DNA from: Chitinophagaceae bacterium | GTDB taxonomy: Bacteria; Bacteroidota; Bacteroidia; Chitinophagales; Chitinophagaceae | Assembly (NCBI GenBank): GCA_022841365.1 | Contig: JALHRP010000006.1 | Location: 50,320-114,319, forward strand | Length of the DNA stretch: 64,000 bases | Direction: 5' to 3' | In this document: piece after piece, positions 17,293 to 26,456 of the stretch | Numbering within the stretch: position 1 is the stretch's first letter | How the letters are laid out: every line of letters begins with the position of its first letter | Made by a program: the position numbers and the translations under genes | The notes under the pieces: model-generated | The model's input: only the letters and a program-made list of their open reading frames with translations | Told to the model about the DNA's origin: nothing | Databases searched by the model: none

Positions 17293-19860
17293 TTATTTTG
17301 CTTCCAATACTTGTGTAATACGATCATTCAAATCCTGCAGATGCAGTCTGGTCATCGTATCAGTTGTTGTTGGTATAGCTGCACGGATATCATTACGCAG
17401 TGTACGCAATGTTCCTCTTAAGATTGAATACACATCCGTGTTCTTTACATTCAATGATGGTGCAACCTGGATATTGAACGTGATGGTGCCAAAACTTAAT
17501 GGCGCTGCACCACCTGGTAACAGTGTAATAATGCGCTCAACAAACATTTTCTGCAAATTACGACGGTATACATCGGTTGCTTTCTTTGTATACAGTTCGC
17601 TGAAGATCATCTTACGCAGATCGTCCATTACTTCTGTTGCTTTGTAAGCATTATTACCAACTGTTGATTCCATCAGAAACAACTTACTCATGGTGTTGGC
17701 ACTGATGATTCGGTTGAGAATAGATTCCTGACGGTTGCCAATTACAATTTGCGGATTTGCACCGGTACGGCTGAAGATATCATTGTTGATCAACCATGTT
17801 GGTGTAGCAAACAACTGCTGACCAATAAAATTCATGGCATCTTTTTGCACAGCCTTTGGTGTAAATTCATAAATACCACCATCCTGCTCAACAACCTTTG
17901 GTGTTTCATAAATACCGCCAATGTTCTTTACAACATGTCCAAGGTAACGGCCATACTGACCAACAACCTGGTTGTACATTTCATCTAAGCCATCATAATA
18001 TTCATTGGGTTCTTTGGTCCATGAAATTAAGTTGGGTACAATACGTTGCAGGTTTTTTATACCATAGTTACCTGCCTTCATAGCATCGTTACCAAGATCT
18101 TCACTTTGTGAACGTGGATCATCCGGATTTTGTTCTGTACCAAACCAGAGACGTTTATTTTTTAAACGCTCAGTAGTCAGTTTTTGTAATGCAGGAACTT
18201 CATCAGCAGCTGTTTTAAATTCAGGCATCCAGCGGTAACCCCATTCAATAGCCCACTTATCATAATCGCCGATACGTGCAAACAATCCGCTTCTTGAAAT
18301 ATTATCTTCCGGTTGTGCTACATAATTAAAACGTGCATAGTCCATAATAGATGGTGTATGACCGTTTGCTTCAACCCATTTTTTATTGCGTAAACTGTCA
18401 ACAGGAACAGAAGAAGATGATCCGAAGTTATGACGGAGACCAAGGGTATGACCTACTTCGTGTGATGATACAAAACGGATGAGCTCGCCCATCAATGCAT
18501 CATCAAACATCATGGTTCTTGCACCGGGATCAACTGCAGCAGTTTGTATAAAATACCAGTTGCGTAATAATTTCATTACGTTATGATACCAGTTGATATG
18601 ACTTTCTAAAATTTCTCCGCTGCGTGGATCATGTACGTTTGGTCCGCTTGCATTTTGTGTTTCTGATGGTTTGTACACAATAGCACTGTAACGGGCATCT
18701 TCAATACTCCAGGTGCTGTCTTCTTTTGGAGTAGGTGCCATTTTTCCAACGATGGCATTTTTAAATCCTGCTTTTTCAAACGCAACCTGCCAGTCGGTAA
18801 CACCCTGCATTAAATAAGGAACCCATTTTTTTGGTGTAGCAGGATCAATGTAATAGATGATTTGTTTTTTAGGTTCAACCAGTTCGCCACGTTTGTATTT
18901 TTCAATGTCTTCATCTTTGGGCTCCAGTTTCCAGCGCACAGCCATTTCAACATTTTTTACGCCTTGCGGATTGGCATCAAAATCGGTATAGCTTCTGGCA
19001 AAGAAACCAACACGTGGATCAAAATATCTTGCTTTGGCTGGTGTTTTAGGAAGCAGCAACATGGAGCTGTTTAACTCCAGTGTATAAGCACCACCTGAAG
19101 GAGCCGCAAAGGGGTTGATGGCTCCACCCGGTGCACCGCCACGTGAATACGTTTTTGTGGTTTTAATTTCGATGTTGAGCGGATAAGAGCGAACGGTCTG
19201 GATAAATGAACGGTCCGACTGTAAAGCACCCAGCTGTAAGCTTGATTTTGCGCCGGTATTAAAAAACAGCACATCGTTATCACCGGAAATATAATCGGTT
19301 AATTCAATAACAGTAGAGTTGGTATTGGTAACTGAATCTTTTCCGAAAGCCCTTACATCAAATGCCTGCATGATGGGTAAGGTGTTTGAGTTCATTACAG
19401 CTTTGTACATACCGTCGGTATCAGTTGCACGTTGATCAAACGACACTCTTTTCAGAAAGATTTTGTTGTTAGGTCCTTTGTCAAAACGGATGACATTATT
19501 GTTGATGATATCACCTGCATAACCGCTGAAGCCATTACTCAATCCTGCAGCCGATTTAGAGATACGGCTCACAATCAGAATTTCTCTGCCAATTAATGAA
19601 TCTGGTACTTCAAAGTACCATTTGTCATCCACACGGTGTACCTTAAACAAGCCTTCGTCGGTACGTGCTTTATCGGTAATCACTTCTTTATAAGGTCTTG
19701 GCGTTGAACGACCCGGTATGGAGGGCGGTGCTCCTGTTGGAGCCTGTGGAAGAGCGGGACCTCCTGTTTGGGGTGTACCCGGTCTGTTTTGAGAGCCGGC
19801 AGTAAACCCTGCACTCACAAATAAAATGATTGCCAGCGGTCGCAGCATTTTTTTTCTCAT
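17293..19860 (-). CDS. zinc-dependent metalloprotease, DUF5117/DUF4953 type
   Basis: The protein has about 855 residues and a signal peptide beginning MRKKMLRPLAIILF; this ATG (19858-19860) is preferred to one 21 codons upstream because it starts the signal sequence directly. A Pro/Gly-rich linker follows. The zinc-binding motif HEVGHTLGLRH is near residues 467-477, with the downstream SIMDYARFNY resembling a Met-turn. Large exported metalloproteases of this layout are common in Bacteroidetes, often annotated with DUF5117, DUF5118 and DUF4953. The substrate is unknown. The prophage is inserted in its upstream region. Confidence 0.88.
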   Translation of the reverse strand: MRKKMLRPLAIILFVSAGFTAGSQNRPGTPQTGGPALPQAPTGAPPSIPGRSTPRPYKEVITDKARTDEGLFKVHRVDDKWYFEVPDSLIGREILIVSRISKSAAGLSNGFSGYAGDIINNNVIRFDKGPNNKIFLKRVSFDQRATDTDGMYKAVMNSNTLPIMQAFDVRAFGKDSVTNTNSTVIELTDYISGDNDVLFFNTGAKSSLQLGALQSDRSFIQTVRSYPLNIEIKTTKTYSRGGAPGGAINPFAAPSGGAYTLELNSSMLLLPKTPAKARYFDPRVGFFARSYTDFDANPQGVKNVEMAVRWKLEPKDEDIEKYKRGELVEPKKQIIYYIDPATPKKWVPYLMQGVTDWQVAFEKAGFKNAIVGKMAPTPKEDSTWSIEDARYSAIVYKPSETQNASGPNVHDPRSGEILESHINWYHNVMKLLRNWYFIQTAAVDPGARTMMFDDALMGELIRFVSSHEVGHTLGLRHNFGSSSSVPVDSLRNKKWVEANGHTPSIMDYARFNYVAQPEDNISRSGLFARIGDYDKWAIEWGYRWMPEFKTAADEVPALQKLTTERLKNKRLWFGTEQNPDDPRSQSEDLGNDAMKAGNYGIKNLQRIVPNLISWTKEPNEYYDGLDEMYNQVVGQYGRYLGHVVKNIGGIYETPKVVEQDGGIYEFTPKAVQKDAMNFIGQQLFATPTWLINNDIFSRTGANPQIVIGNRQESILNRIISANTMSKLFLMESTVGNNAYKATEVMDDLRKMIFSELYTKKATDVYRRNLQKMFVERIITLLPGGAAPLSFGTITFNIQVAPSLNVKNTDVYSILRGTLRTLRNDIRAAIPTTTDTMTRLHLQDLNDRITQVLEAK

Positions 19861-19998
19861 ACTTTGATTGGTTTTATTAAACGGATGAAGATAAACGGAA
19901 TCACTGAAACCCTGATTAAACAAGGATGAAATTAAAAATGTTAAGGATAAACGGCAGATTGTGATAAACGGTTGATACGGCGGTCAACGCAAACCTTT

Positions 19999-20104
19999 GT
20001 TAGGGAAAAGAAATAAAAAAATTAAAAAGCAGGAACTTGTTGAAAATAAAAACGCAAATTCCTAACGACCCAAATATAAAAACGAAACGCCCTATTTTTT
20101 CAAA
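19999..20104. other. right end of the prophage: putative transposase-binding sites
   Basis: The terminal GTTAGGGAAA (19999) is followed by an A-rich stretch, then the inverted TTCCTAACGACC (20059-20070), then AAAAACGAAACGCCCTA (20078-20094). The last motif recurs inverted near the opposite end (58527-58537) and inside the prophage (46438-46458). Arrays of transposase sites within about 100 bases of each end are expected for MuA-type transposases; assignment is by inference. Confidence 0.55.
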
Positions 20105-20164
20105 TTCCCATTTTCCGCTCAATATCAACTTATAGGTATCCCTTTTTAAGCTACTTTTGAGCCA

Positions 20165-20290
20165 CCACTAAACAGAAAATATTTAAGCCAGCAAGACGGT
20201 CAAACCGGCCCGCTTTACTCAAAATAAAGCCCGGACAACCAGTCTTGCTGGCGTTTTTTGTTTAGTGGTATAAACTAAAACAGTCCGGGC
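20165..20290. repeat. nested palindrome with pseudoknot potential after the last late gene
   Basis: Three nested stems are visible: CCACTAAAC (20165-20173) with GTTTAGTGG (20260-20268); GCCAGCAAGAC (20187-20197) with GTCTTGCTGGC (20242-20252); and GCTTTA (20212-20217) with TAAAGC (20225-20230). In addition GCCCGGAC (20229-20236), inside the loop of the second stem, is the inverse of GTCCGGGC (20283-20290) outside it, allowing a pseudoknot. On the + strand the second stem is followed by GTTTTTTG, a terminator-like tail. It sits just past the stop codon of the methylase gene, in the 3' end of the late transcript. Confidence 0.7.
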
Positions 20291-20297
20291 CTTTTTC

Positions 20298-21101
20298 TTA
20301 CTTCAATGGATAGTTTGCTGTAAGCACTTCTACTTTCTTTTTCCGGTAGCCGCTTTTTGCATTAACGGAAACCTGCTGCTCAACGTCCCACTGATTCCAG
20401 CCATATCGCTTCAAATACTTGTCCAAGACTTCGCTGTGATAGCTGCTCAGTAGAAACTTCCCTTTCATTTCTGCGAGCGTTTTAAGCAGCATTTCGAAGT
20501 CCTCCACACTGTAACCATCATAGTGGCCCATGTTGCTGTTAAAGTAGGGAGGATCGGCATAAACGAAAGATTCAGGCCCGTCAGCACGTTTAATGATGTA
20601 CAAGGCATCAGCGCACTCGATCTGCGCATGCTGGAGCCGCCAGGCCAACTCTTCGGTAAACTGTTCCCGTTTGTTGCTGATCTTCTTTGTAGTCGTATCA
20701 TCAGCCTTATCAAAGCCCCATGATCCGTCAAGCATGGCACTAAAACTTTGTGTGCTTAAAACCCACACAGCCCACGCCCGGCGAACCTCATCATGCAAAT
20801 GCGGTTTATTGTAAATAACCCAGGCATCATCATGAGCCAGCCTACTGTGAAGTGTAGTGCGCACCAACGAACTCAGATCGTGGAAACGGTTGCGACAAAC
20901 TTTGTAGAAGTTAATAAGCTCCGCATTGGTATCATTGATGATTTCAACGTTGCTTTGCGGTTTTGCGAAGAAAATAGCTGCGCCGCCAACAAATGGCTCA
21001 CAGTACAAATTGTGAGTTGGCATGAACTTTAATACAGTTGATGCCAACTTTTGCTTGCCTCCATAATAGCTGATTGGAGTACGTAGAAAAATTTGTTTCA
21101 T
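20298..21101 (-). CDS. DNA adenine (N6) methyltransferase, D12/Dam class
   Basis: The protein has 267 aa. Motif I for S-adenosylmethionine appears as PISYYGGKQKL (about residues 8-18) and CEPFVGGAAIFF (about 39-50). The catalytic DPPYFN is near residue 183. It is the last gene of the late operon, next to the prophage right end, the position where Mu carries its mom DNA-modification gene; a role in protecting phage DNA from restriction is inferred. The ATG at 21101 is preferred over an in-frame TTG at 21131. Confidence 0.92.
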   Translation of the reverse strand: MKQIFLRTPISYYGGKQKLASTVLKFMPTHNLYCEPFVGGAAIFFAKPQSNVEIINDTNAELINFYKVCRNRFHDLSSLVRTTLHSRLAHDDAWVIYNKPHLHDEVRRAWAVWVLSTQSFSAMLDGSWGFDKADDTTTKKISNKREQFTEELAWRLQHAQIECADALYIIKRADGPESFVYADPPYFNSNMGHYDGYSVEDFEMLLKTLAEMKGKFLLSSYHSEVLDKYLKRYGWNQWDVEQQVSVNAKSGYRKKKVEVLTANYPLK

Positions 21102-21137
21102 GTTATTGAGTTTTGCTGCCCGCTTACTCAATACATT

Positions 21138-21518
21138 TTAGCTATGTAACTTTTCCTTATAACTGTTAATTGAAAAGGCAGTTATATCCCAATTGCCCTG
21201 ACGTATTGCCTGTACATACCCTGCCAATTCAATTGCTTCCCCATCTCCTTGGCCTGTGGCCTCCAATATTTGGGGCATTAGGATTTCATTCATTTCTGTG
21301 TTAATCATGTTTACCTGGCCTTCCGGCTTTTCAGATAATGCCAGGTAGATTCTTCTGATTTTTAAAACATCAGCATTTACTGTGCAATAATCATTATCAT
21401 CTTTTCCTGCTGTAACAGCTTTTATTTGTTGCCATAAATCAGAAGAATCATCGGTAGGATATGCACCGATCACACTGGCAATGAAATACAGATGTTTTGC
21501 TTTAAGTGTAATATTCAT
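21138..21518 (-). CDS. hypothetical phage protein next to the fibre gene
   Basis: This is a 126-residue protein, mostly helical and mildly acidic, without a signal or membrane segment. It starts two bases after the long adhesin-like gene, so the two are likely co-translated. It could be a fibre-assembly chaperone by position, but no family is recognised. Confidence 0.6.
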   Translation of the reverse strand: MNITLKAKHLYFIASVIGAYPTDDSSDLWQQIKAVTAGKDDNDYCTVNADVLKIRRIYLALSEKPEGQVNMINTEMNEILMPQILEATGQGDGEAIELAGYVQAIRQGNWDITAFSINSYKEKLHS

Positions 21519-21520
21519 AA

Positions 21521-24154
21521 TTAAGGATTTGTAAGTGAAAAACCGTTATTGTCTAATGTTGCTGGTGCTGTCAATGTATAAGTACCTTTCACACTCACAT
21601 TACCAAGCAGGCGTTTTGCTCCACTACCTGCAAGTGTAAGATGCCTGTACCCCGGTGTAGTTGGATCATCAGGCACTTTAATATCCTGGTTGCCCCCAGC
21701 ATCGTAATAAAAAATATTTGCGGTATTTTGGTTAGCATACAATTTACCAGTAATCATTGGAGCTGTTGCTGACCTGTACCTTGCAATGGTGTTTGATACA
21801 AATACGCTGTTTGCATTATTTCCGTCAATAATTCCATTAAAAATAAATTCGCTAAACGTGCCTGATGAAAATGTGTGAGTTAATAATATTGCTCCTGATA
21901 TAAGAATTGAGCAGTCAAAAGTCCTGATAGTTTGACCGCTTGAAATATCTTGATTGTTTGTACTAAAAGTCCAAGTACCAGTGCCAGAGTAAAAATCTTG
22001 CCAAGAGTAAGAGTTGAAAGATAATCCGCCTCTTAGTTCAACACTTGGATTTCCTGATAAATTAAAATCAACAGAACCACTTATTAAGTCAACTTTTCCT
22101 TTAAACAGGATACTTCCTGCTGCTGATTTTTTGAAAGAAGATTTTACTTCAGAAGAACCCCAAACGCCTCCAGAACCCATAATTAATTTTTTCTCTAAAG
22201 TCAAATTGTAGGTTGACAATTCAAAGTTTGAACTTACTCCTGTAACTTTTTCTATTACAAGGTTTTGATTTATTTGAAGGTTTGATGATGCCGTTTTTGT
22301 TCCACTTCCTCCTATTGTCAAATGCTGGTAAGTTGAGTATGGTATTGAATAGTCTCCATTATAAGCATATTCAATGCAACTATCCTGATTTGTTGTAAAA
22401 TCAAAAATGCCAGTACTCATTGTGGTACTTGTAGTATTGAATCGCACAATACTTCTGTATGTAGCACTTCCGTTTCCTAATAAGAATTTATCTGTTCCAG
22501 AAACACCAGTTATTGTATTATTCAGACGAATTCTTATATCCGCACCAACATTTATAAGGGATAAGGTTATACCCCCTGTAATCACAATAGGAGAATCGAA
22601 AGTCCAATCAGGTAATCCGCCACTGATAGATTGATTGTTAGTGCTAAATGTCCAAGTACCAGTACCTGTTTTAAATTGCTCAGGGGGAACACCGCCAATT
22701 ACAGAAATACCTCCTCTTAATTCAACGTTAGGATTGCCTCCTGAAAAATCCAATATGCTTTTATAGGCTGGTGCATTTTGGAACGATACATTACCAATAA
22801 AAGTTACATTTCCAGCACCGCTTTTTAAAAGAGAGTTATAGGGAGCAATAGTTGTTGTAGAAGTAACTGAAAAATTATATGAAGACAATTGAAAAACAGT
22901 AGGGTTACCATTAATTCCATTTGTATTCATGTCTAATACTCCTGCAAGCGTAGTGTTAGAGGTAAGACTCTTAGTTCCTGTACCTGTGATATACAAGCCA
23001 CCAAAAGTGTTGTATGATATTGAGTAGTTCCCGTTAAAGATGTAACCAACTCTGTTCTGAGTCCAGTTAAAGGTGCTAAAATCGGTAAGAGCACCAACCA
23101 TAAAATTATCAGCAGCAGTAGATGTTGCAAAGTAAATCCTGTCTTTCATGATTACTTTGCTCAATGAATTGCCCGCAATAGTTTGTCCGTAAAGAATAGT
23201 TGTAATGTACGTACCGCTACCGCCACCAATGGTAAGTGTCAGCCCATTATCAACATAAATGTTTCCCATAAACGGTAATACACCATTTGCGTTGCTATCT
23301 AAAATTGACTGATTGTTAGTTGTAAACCTCCATGTTCCTGTTCCTGATTTGAATCGAACAGCACCATTGAATCCATTGCTATGTGTTATGCCATTCCAAC
23401 ACTCCACATCAGGATTGCCTGCTGAAAAATCTAATGTATTCGCTCCTCCGTTTGACAGATTCAATGTACTTCTGAACAACACCTTACCGCTTGTGTACAT
23501 TTTACTTAAACTGCAACTCATATTCACGCCTTGAGTTCCGGATGTAAAATCATAACCAAGCAACTCAAGAGTTCCTGTTCCTCCTAAATCTGTTTTGTAA
23601 TCGACAGTAAGGTTTCCCGTCAGGTATTTTTTCCCTGAGCCACTTAAATAGAAATTTCTGTATTGTATCGGCGCAATGTACTGATCAGAGTTGCCAGCAT
23701 ATTCAATACCACCTGCTGTATCGCCTGAATATAAGTATTGCTTTATAACAGTATCTTTTCCGTAAAGCTTTAGCAACAAACCAAAGCCGGTTGAACTTAT
23801 TCCGTTAATAATTCCGTAGCTCGTTAAATTCCCTAATACATTTACAGTCCTTACCGCCACCTGATCATCATACCTCAAAGTACCGGTAGATGCGATATAC
23901 ATATCGTTAACTGTAACGGAAGATAAATTTGTTAAAACCCGATGCTTGATGTAAATATTATCCGATGCAGCTGGAAGTTTATTTACACGACCGCTAACGG
24001 TTTCCCATACATTCAAATCACTCCAGTTACCGTCTTTAACTGTATAGAAAATCTCAGCTCCCTTAGTTACAGGAAAGAAGCTGGATAATTTTGGCGATGT
24101 TTTAGTTGCATCGTCAAAAAGCTTTTCATATATGAAATTAAATCCGGTCTGCAT
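21521..24154 (-). CDS. long repeat-containing tail fibre/adhesin-like protein
   Basis: The protein has about 877 residues, is Gly/Thr/Asn/Ser-rich and has a repetitive beta pattern. A module with core GTGTW-x-F-(S/T)TNNQ-(S/D)-I occurs at least three times. Each copy is preceded by a G-N-P-x-V-E segment and FK or FY, and followed by a hydrophobic strand pair, which suggests a beta-helix or beta-solenoid shaft. The ATG at 24154 follows the upstream stop and a GGTGGAG ribosome-binding site; a GTG at 24169 is the alternative. By position this is the receptor-contacting fibre. Confidence 0.7.
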   Translation of the reverse strand: MQTGFNFIYEKLFDDATKTSPKLSSFFPVTKGAEIFYTVKDGNWSDLNVWETVSGRVNKLPAASDNIYIKHRVLTNLSSVTVNDMYIASTGTLRYDDQVAVRTVNVLGNLTSYGIINGISSTGFGLLLKLYGKDTVIKQYLYSGDTAGGIEYAGNSDQYIAPIQYRNFYLSGSGKKYLTGNLTVDYKTDLGGTGTLELLGYDFTSGTQGVNMSCSLSKMYTSGKVLFRSTLNLSNGGANTLDFSAGNPDVECWNGITHSNGFNGAVRFKSGTGTWRFTTNNQSILDSNANGVLPFMGNIYVDNGLTLTIGGGSGTYITTILYGQTIAGNSLSKVIMKDRIYFATSTAADNFMVGALTDFSTFNWTQNRVGYIFNGNYSISYNTFGGLYITGTGTKSLTSNTTLAGVLDMNTNGINGNPTVFQLSSYNFSVTSTTTIAPYNSLLKSGAGNVTFIGNVSFQNAPAYKSILDFSGGNPNVELRGGISVIGGVPPEQFKTGTGTWTFSTNNQSISGGLPDWTFDSPIVITGGITLSLINVGADIRIRLNNTITGVSGTDKFLLGNGSATYRSIVRFNTTSTTMSTGIFDFTTNQDSCIEYAYNGDYSIPYSTYQHLTIGGSGTKTASSNLQINQNLVIEKVTGVSSNFELSTYNLTLEKKLIMGSGGVWGSSEVKSSFKKSAAGSILFKGKVDLISGSVDFNLSGNPSVELRGGLSFNSYSWQDFYSGTGTWTFSTNNQDISSGQTIRTFDCSILISGAILLTHTFSSGTFSEFIFNGIIDGNNANSVFVSNTIARYRSATAPMITGKLYANQNTANIFYYDAGGNQDIKVPDDPTTPGYRHLTLAGSGAKRLLGNVSVKGTYTLTAPATLDNNGFSLTNP

Positions 24155-24155
24155 A

Positions 24156-24575
24156 TTAGTAATCTCCACCTATTGCAAAAACATCTGTGTTGTCTGCGAT
24201 TGTTGCACATAGCGATTGAGCAACTTTAATGATTTGTCCGGCTTTTAAAGGAATACCGTTAGCAATGTTGGCTGAAACAGTTGCACCAATAACAGTGTTC
24301 GATGCTGTTACAGCAGGAAGAAGTAACTCCTGAAACAACTTAGGATTCGCTCCGGCTGTGTCTGTAATAAAAATGCGCACTACTTTCAACGCACTTGCAC
24401 CAGCCGCCGCCTGGGCATTGGTAAACGTAATACTTGTTACTAAGGAGCCATTTGCACCGGCAGTAAACAATGTAAACAAAGTTCCGCTGCCGTCTCTGGC
24501 TGTGTTAGCAGCAGTAATAGTTACACTTGGTGTATTGGGTACTGCTGTAAAAATCGGTGATGTATTTGCTGGCAT
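24156..24575 (-). CDS. phage structural protein, fibre/decoration-like
   Basis: This 139-residue protein is rich in Ala, Thr, Val and Asn with short strands and almost no charged residues. It resembles small virion surface or fibre-associated proteins in composition. It lies between two fibre-type genes in the - strand late operon, with its TAA just ahead of the adhesin start. Exact role unknown. Confidence 0.6.
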   Translation of the reverse strand: MPANTSPIFTAVPNTPSVTITAANTARDGSGTLFTLFTAGANGSLVTSITFTNAQAAAGASALKVVRIFITDTAGANPKLFQELLLPAVTASNTVIGATVSANIANGIPLKAGQIIKVAQSLCATIADNTDVFAIGGDY

Positions 24576-25150
24576 TATCTGAAATTGTAATAGTTAAATA
24601 ATTTGTTTCCTACGCTTGCATTTGAAATGGCTAAACTGTTTGCTTCAACATTTCCGGCCAACTTTTGTATTGCCGATAATATACTATCGGCAGCAGTAAC
24701 AGTTCCAGTGCTTTGTACATAACCTGTAAGCAGCGTTGCAATTACTTCCTGCCATGATGCATTTGTGCCGTCTGTTTTCAAAAACTTTCCTGCCTGTCCT
24801 GTCTGATCGGGCAAGCCAGTGCCTACACCGCCTGCATCACCTGGCTCGTATCTGCTGTTAGCTGCAACATACTTCAACACCTGCCCATCGGCTGGAGCTA
24901 CGTTGTGTACTGACACACCTTGTATTTTTGATACAGTTGGATTTGGCAACGTTCCTGAGAGATCACCTCCGGCAGCAGCACCAACACTTATTTTAGCGTT
25001 TAACAAAGTAATCAGTCCATCAACTTGCGCAGGAGTAATCGACTCACTTTTATGAATGAAACTGTCCAGCCAATCCCAAAATTGCTGTTGAGTCGGATAG
25101 TCACCCGTTTCAAACCACTGCTTTAATTGATCCCTTGTTTGTATTGCCAT
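24575..25150 (-). CDS. tail fibre-like protein
   Basis: The protein has 191 residues. The N-terminal helical part (DYPTQQQFWDWLDSF) is followed by the fibre motif GGDLSGTLPNPTVSKIQG (about residues 60-77) and FLKTDGTNASW (about 122-132), both common in phage fibre shafts. A short helical C-terminus follows. It overlaps the neighbouring gene by one base. Confidence 0.7.
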   Translation of the reverse strand: MAIQTRDQLKQWFETGDYPTQQQFWDWLDSFIHKSESITPAQVDGLITLLNAKISVGAAAGGDLSGTLPNPTVSKIQGVSVHNVAPADGQVLKYVAANSRYEPGDAGGVGTGLPDQTGQAGKFLKTDGTNASWQEVIATLLTGYVQSTGTVTAADSILSAIQKLAGNVEANSLAISNASVGNKLFNYYNFR

Positions 25151-25152
25151 CG

Positions 25153-25983
25153 TTATATTTTTTGTATGTACAGCAGAATAACAGAATCAGGATAATAAGG
25201 CTGTCCATATTGTCCTGCTGATTTGTTTCTGCTATACGGCACACTAATGTCAAAAAAGAAAGCAGTTTCACCAGCTCCTTTATCGCCAGCGGCAAACTTG
25301 GTTGAGTTGCTATGATCGTTATTGTCGCCACCTGTCTGACCACCAATACTGATTGAAAAGTCTGGCAACTGTGTTGTGCCAATCAGGTTGCTACCCTTGC
25401 CTGTTTTTAATGCGCCTGTAGCACCGTCAACAACTGCATAATCCGCCCAATTAAAACCAATGGGCAACTTATTGTCCATTGCAATAGTGCCATTGTTACC
25501 GTTACACACTTTCCATCCAGTGCGCTCATTCACTCCTAAACCCGTTGCATCAAAGTTGTCACGCATGTAACTCATAGTTACAGAAATCAATTTCATGTCA
25601 CCAGGTTGCCACATTTCTTTTAACGTATTCAATGGTTTCAAATCATTGAAAGGAAATGTTGCTGGAGCGCCGATGTATGCAACTTTTGTAAATAATACCG
25701 GGCGATCAACAGCATCTTCAAAAGTCAAATCAACACTTGTTTCCTCAACAACAACATCGGCACCTGTTGCGCCACCAATAAATGGTATAAGCTCTCCATT
25801 GTAACTGATCCACCCGTTACTTACACTGCCGCCAGTAACGACCACGCCAGAGAGAATCATCTTATTACCACACAATGATGCAATGCCCTTGAATGCTTCT
25901 CTGTAGCTCGTTTGCATAAAGTCAAGAATCTCCTGCGTGAACGGGAAGCCGCCAACCTGACTAAGATCAATCCGTTTGTTCAT
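25153..25983 (-). CDS. tail collar-domain fibre protein
   Basis: The protein has 276 residues. An N-terminal helical segment leads into a beta-rich body with the phage tail collar pattern: a GWKVCNGNNG-type sequence near residue 163, LPIGFNWADYA, and a terminal TTQLPDFSISIGGQTGGDNNDHSN-like Asn/Gly/His-rich tip (20 residues read). Such tips commonly bind the receptor or metal ions. It overlaps the upstream tail gene by four bases. Confidence 0.7.
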   Translation of the reverse strand: MNKRIDLSQVGGFPFTQEILDFMQTSYREAFKGIASLCGNKMILSGVVVTGGSVSNGWISYNGELIPFIGGATGADVVVEETSVDLTFEDAVDRPVLFTKVAYIGAPATFPFNDLKPLNTLKEMWQPGDMKLISVTMSYMRDNFDATGLGVNERTGWKVCNGNNGTIAMDNKLPIGFNWADYAVVDGATGALKTGKGSNLIGTTQLPDFSISIGGQTGGDNNDHSNSTKFAAGDKGAGETAFFFDISVPYSRNKSAGQYGQPYYPDSVILLYIQKI

Positions 25984-26456
25984 ACATACTGTATTTTAGC
26001 CACCATGCCTGCTAATTTGTACGCTCTTACCAGGCTTAACATTTCTGGTTCTTCAAACGTAAACTGCAAGGCAAGTGGAACTTTTATAATAAAATCATTA
26101 CTTAACACACCCGTTTCGCCATTGGTGTAAATAAATTTGCTTCCGAGATAAACCGGCTTTAATTCAGCCTGGATATATACATAGCTGAGTTCTTTATCAA
26201 CTGAATCTTCAATTACAATACGGCGTTGAATGTAGTCGTATCTATCATTCAGTAGTTTCTCCAGGTAACACACTTGAGGCGTAATGGTGAGCTGATAAAT
26301 CTTTGCTTCACGAAACAGTTTAAAGTCCTGGTACAGTGTTACCACTGGTTTAATGAGTACCTGGAACCAATTAACAATCCTGGCATTCCTTAACCTGTTC
26401 GGGATTAGCCATATCACGAGTTTGTTGTAGTCGATATCGTAAATTTTATTACTCAC
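25980..26456 (-). CDS. phage tail protein in the gpI position
   Basis: This 158-residue protein has an aromatic-rich N-terminal half and a beta-rich C-terminal half. It immediately follows the baseplate J-like gene, overlapping it by eight bases. That is where P2/Mu-type phages encode the gpI baseplate-to-fibre adaptor. Sequence similarity to gpI is not evident to me, so the role rests on synteny. Confidence 0.55.
   Translation of the reverse strand: MSNKIYDIDYNKLVIWLIPNRLRNARIVNWFQVLIKPVVTLYQDFKLFREAKIYQLTITPQVCYLEKLLNDRYDYIQRRIVIEDSVDKELSYVYIQAELKPVYLGSKFIYTNGETGVLSNDFIIKVPLALQFTFEEPEMLSLVRAYKLAGMVAKIQYV

Noticed and set aside
24575..25150. Tail fibre genes as DGR targets, as in other phages
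   Set aside because: I found no segment in 21521-25983 resembling the 81-base template, so the fibres do not appear to be targets.
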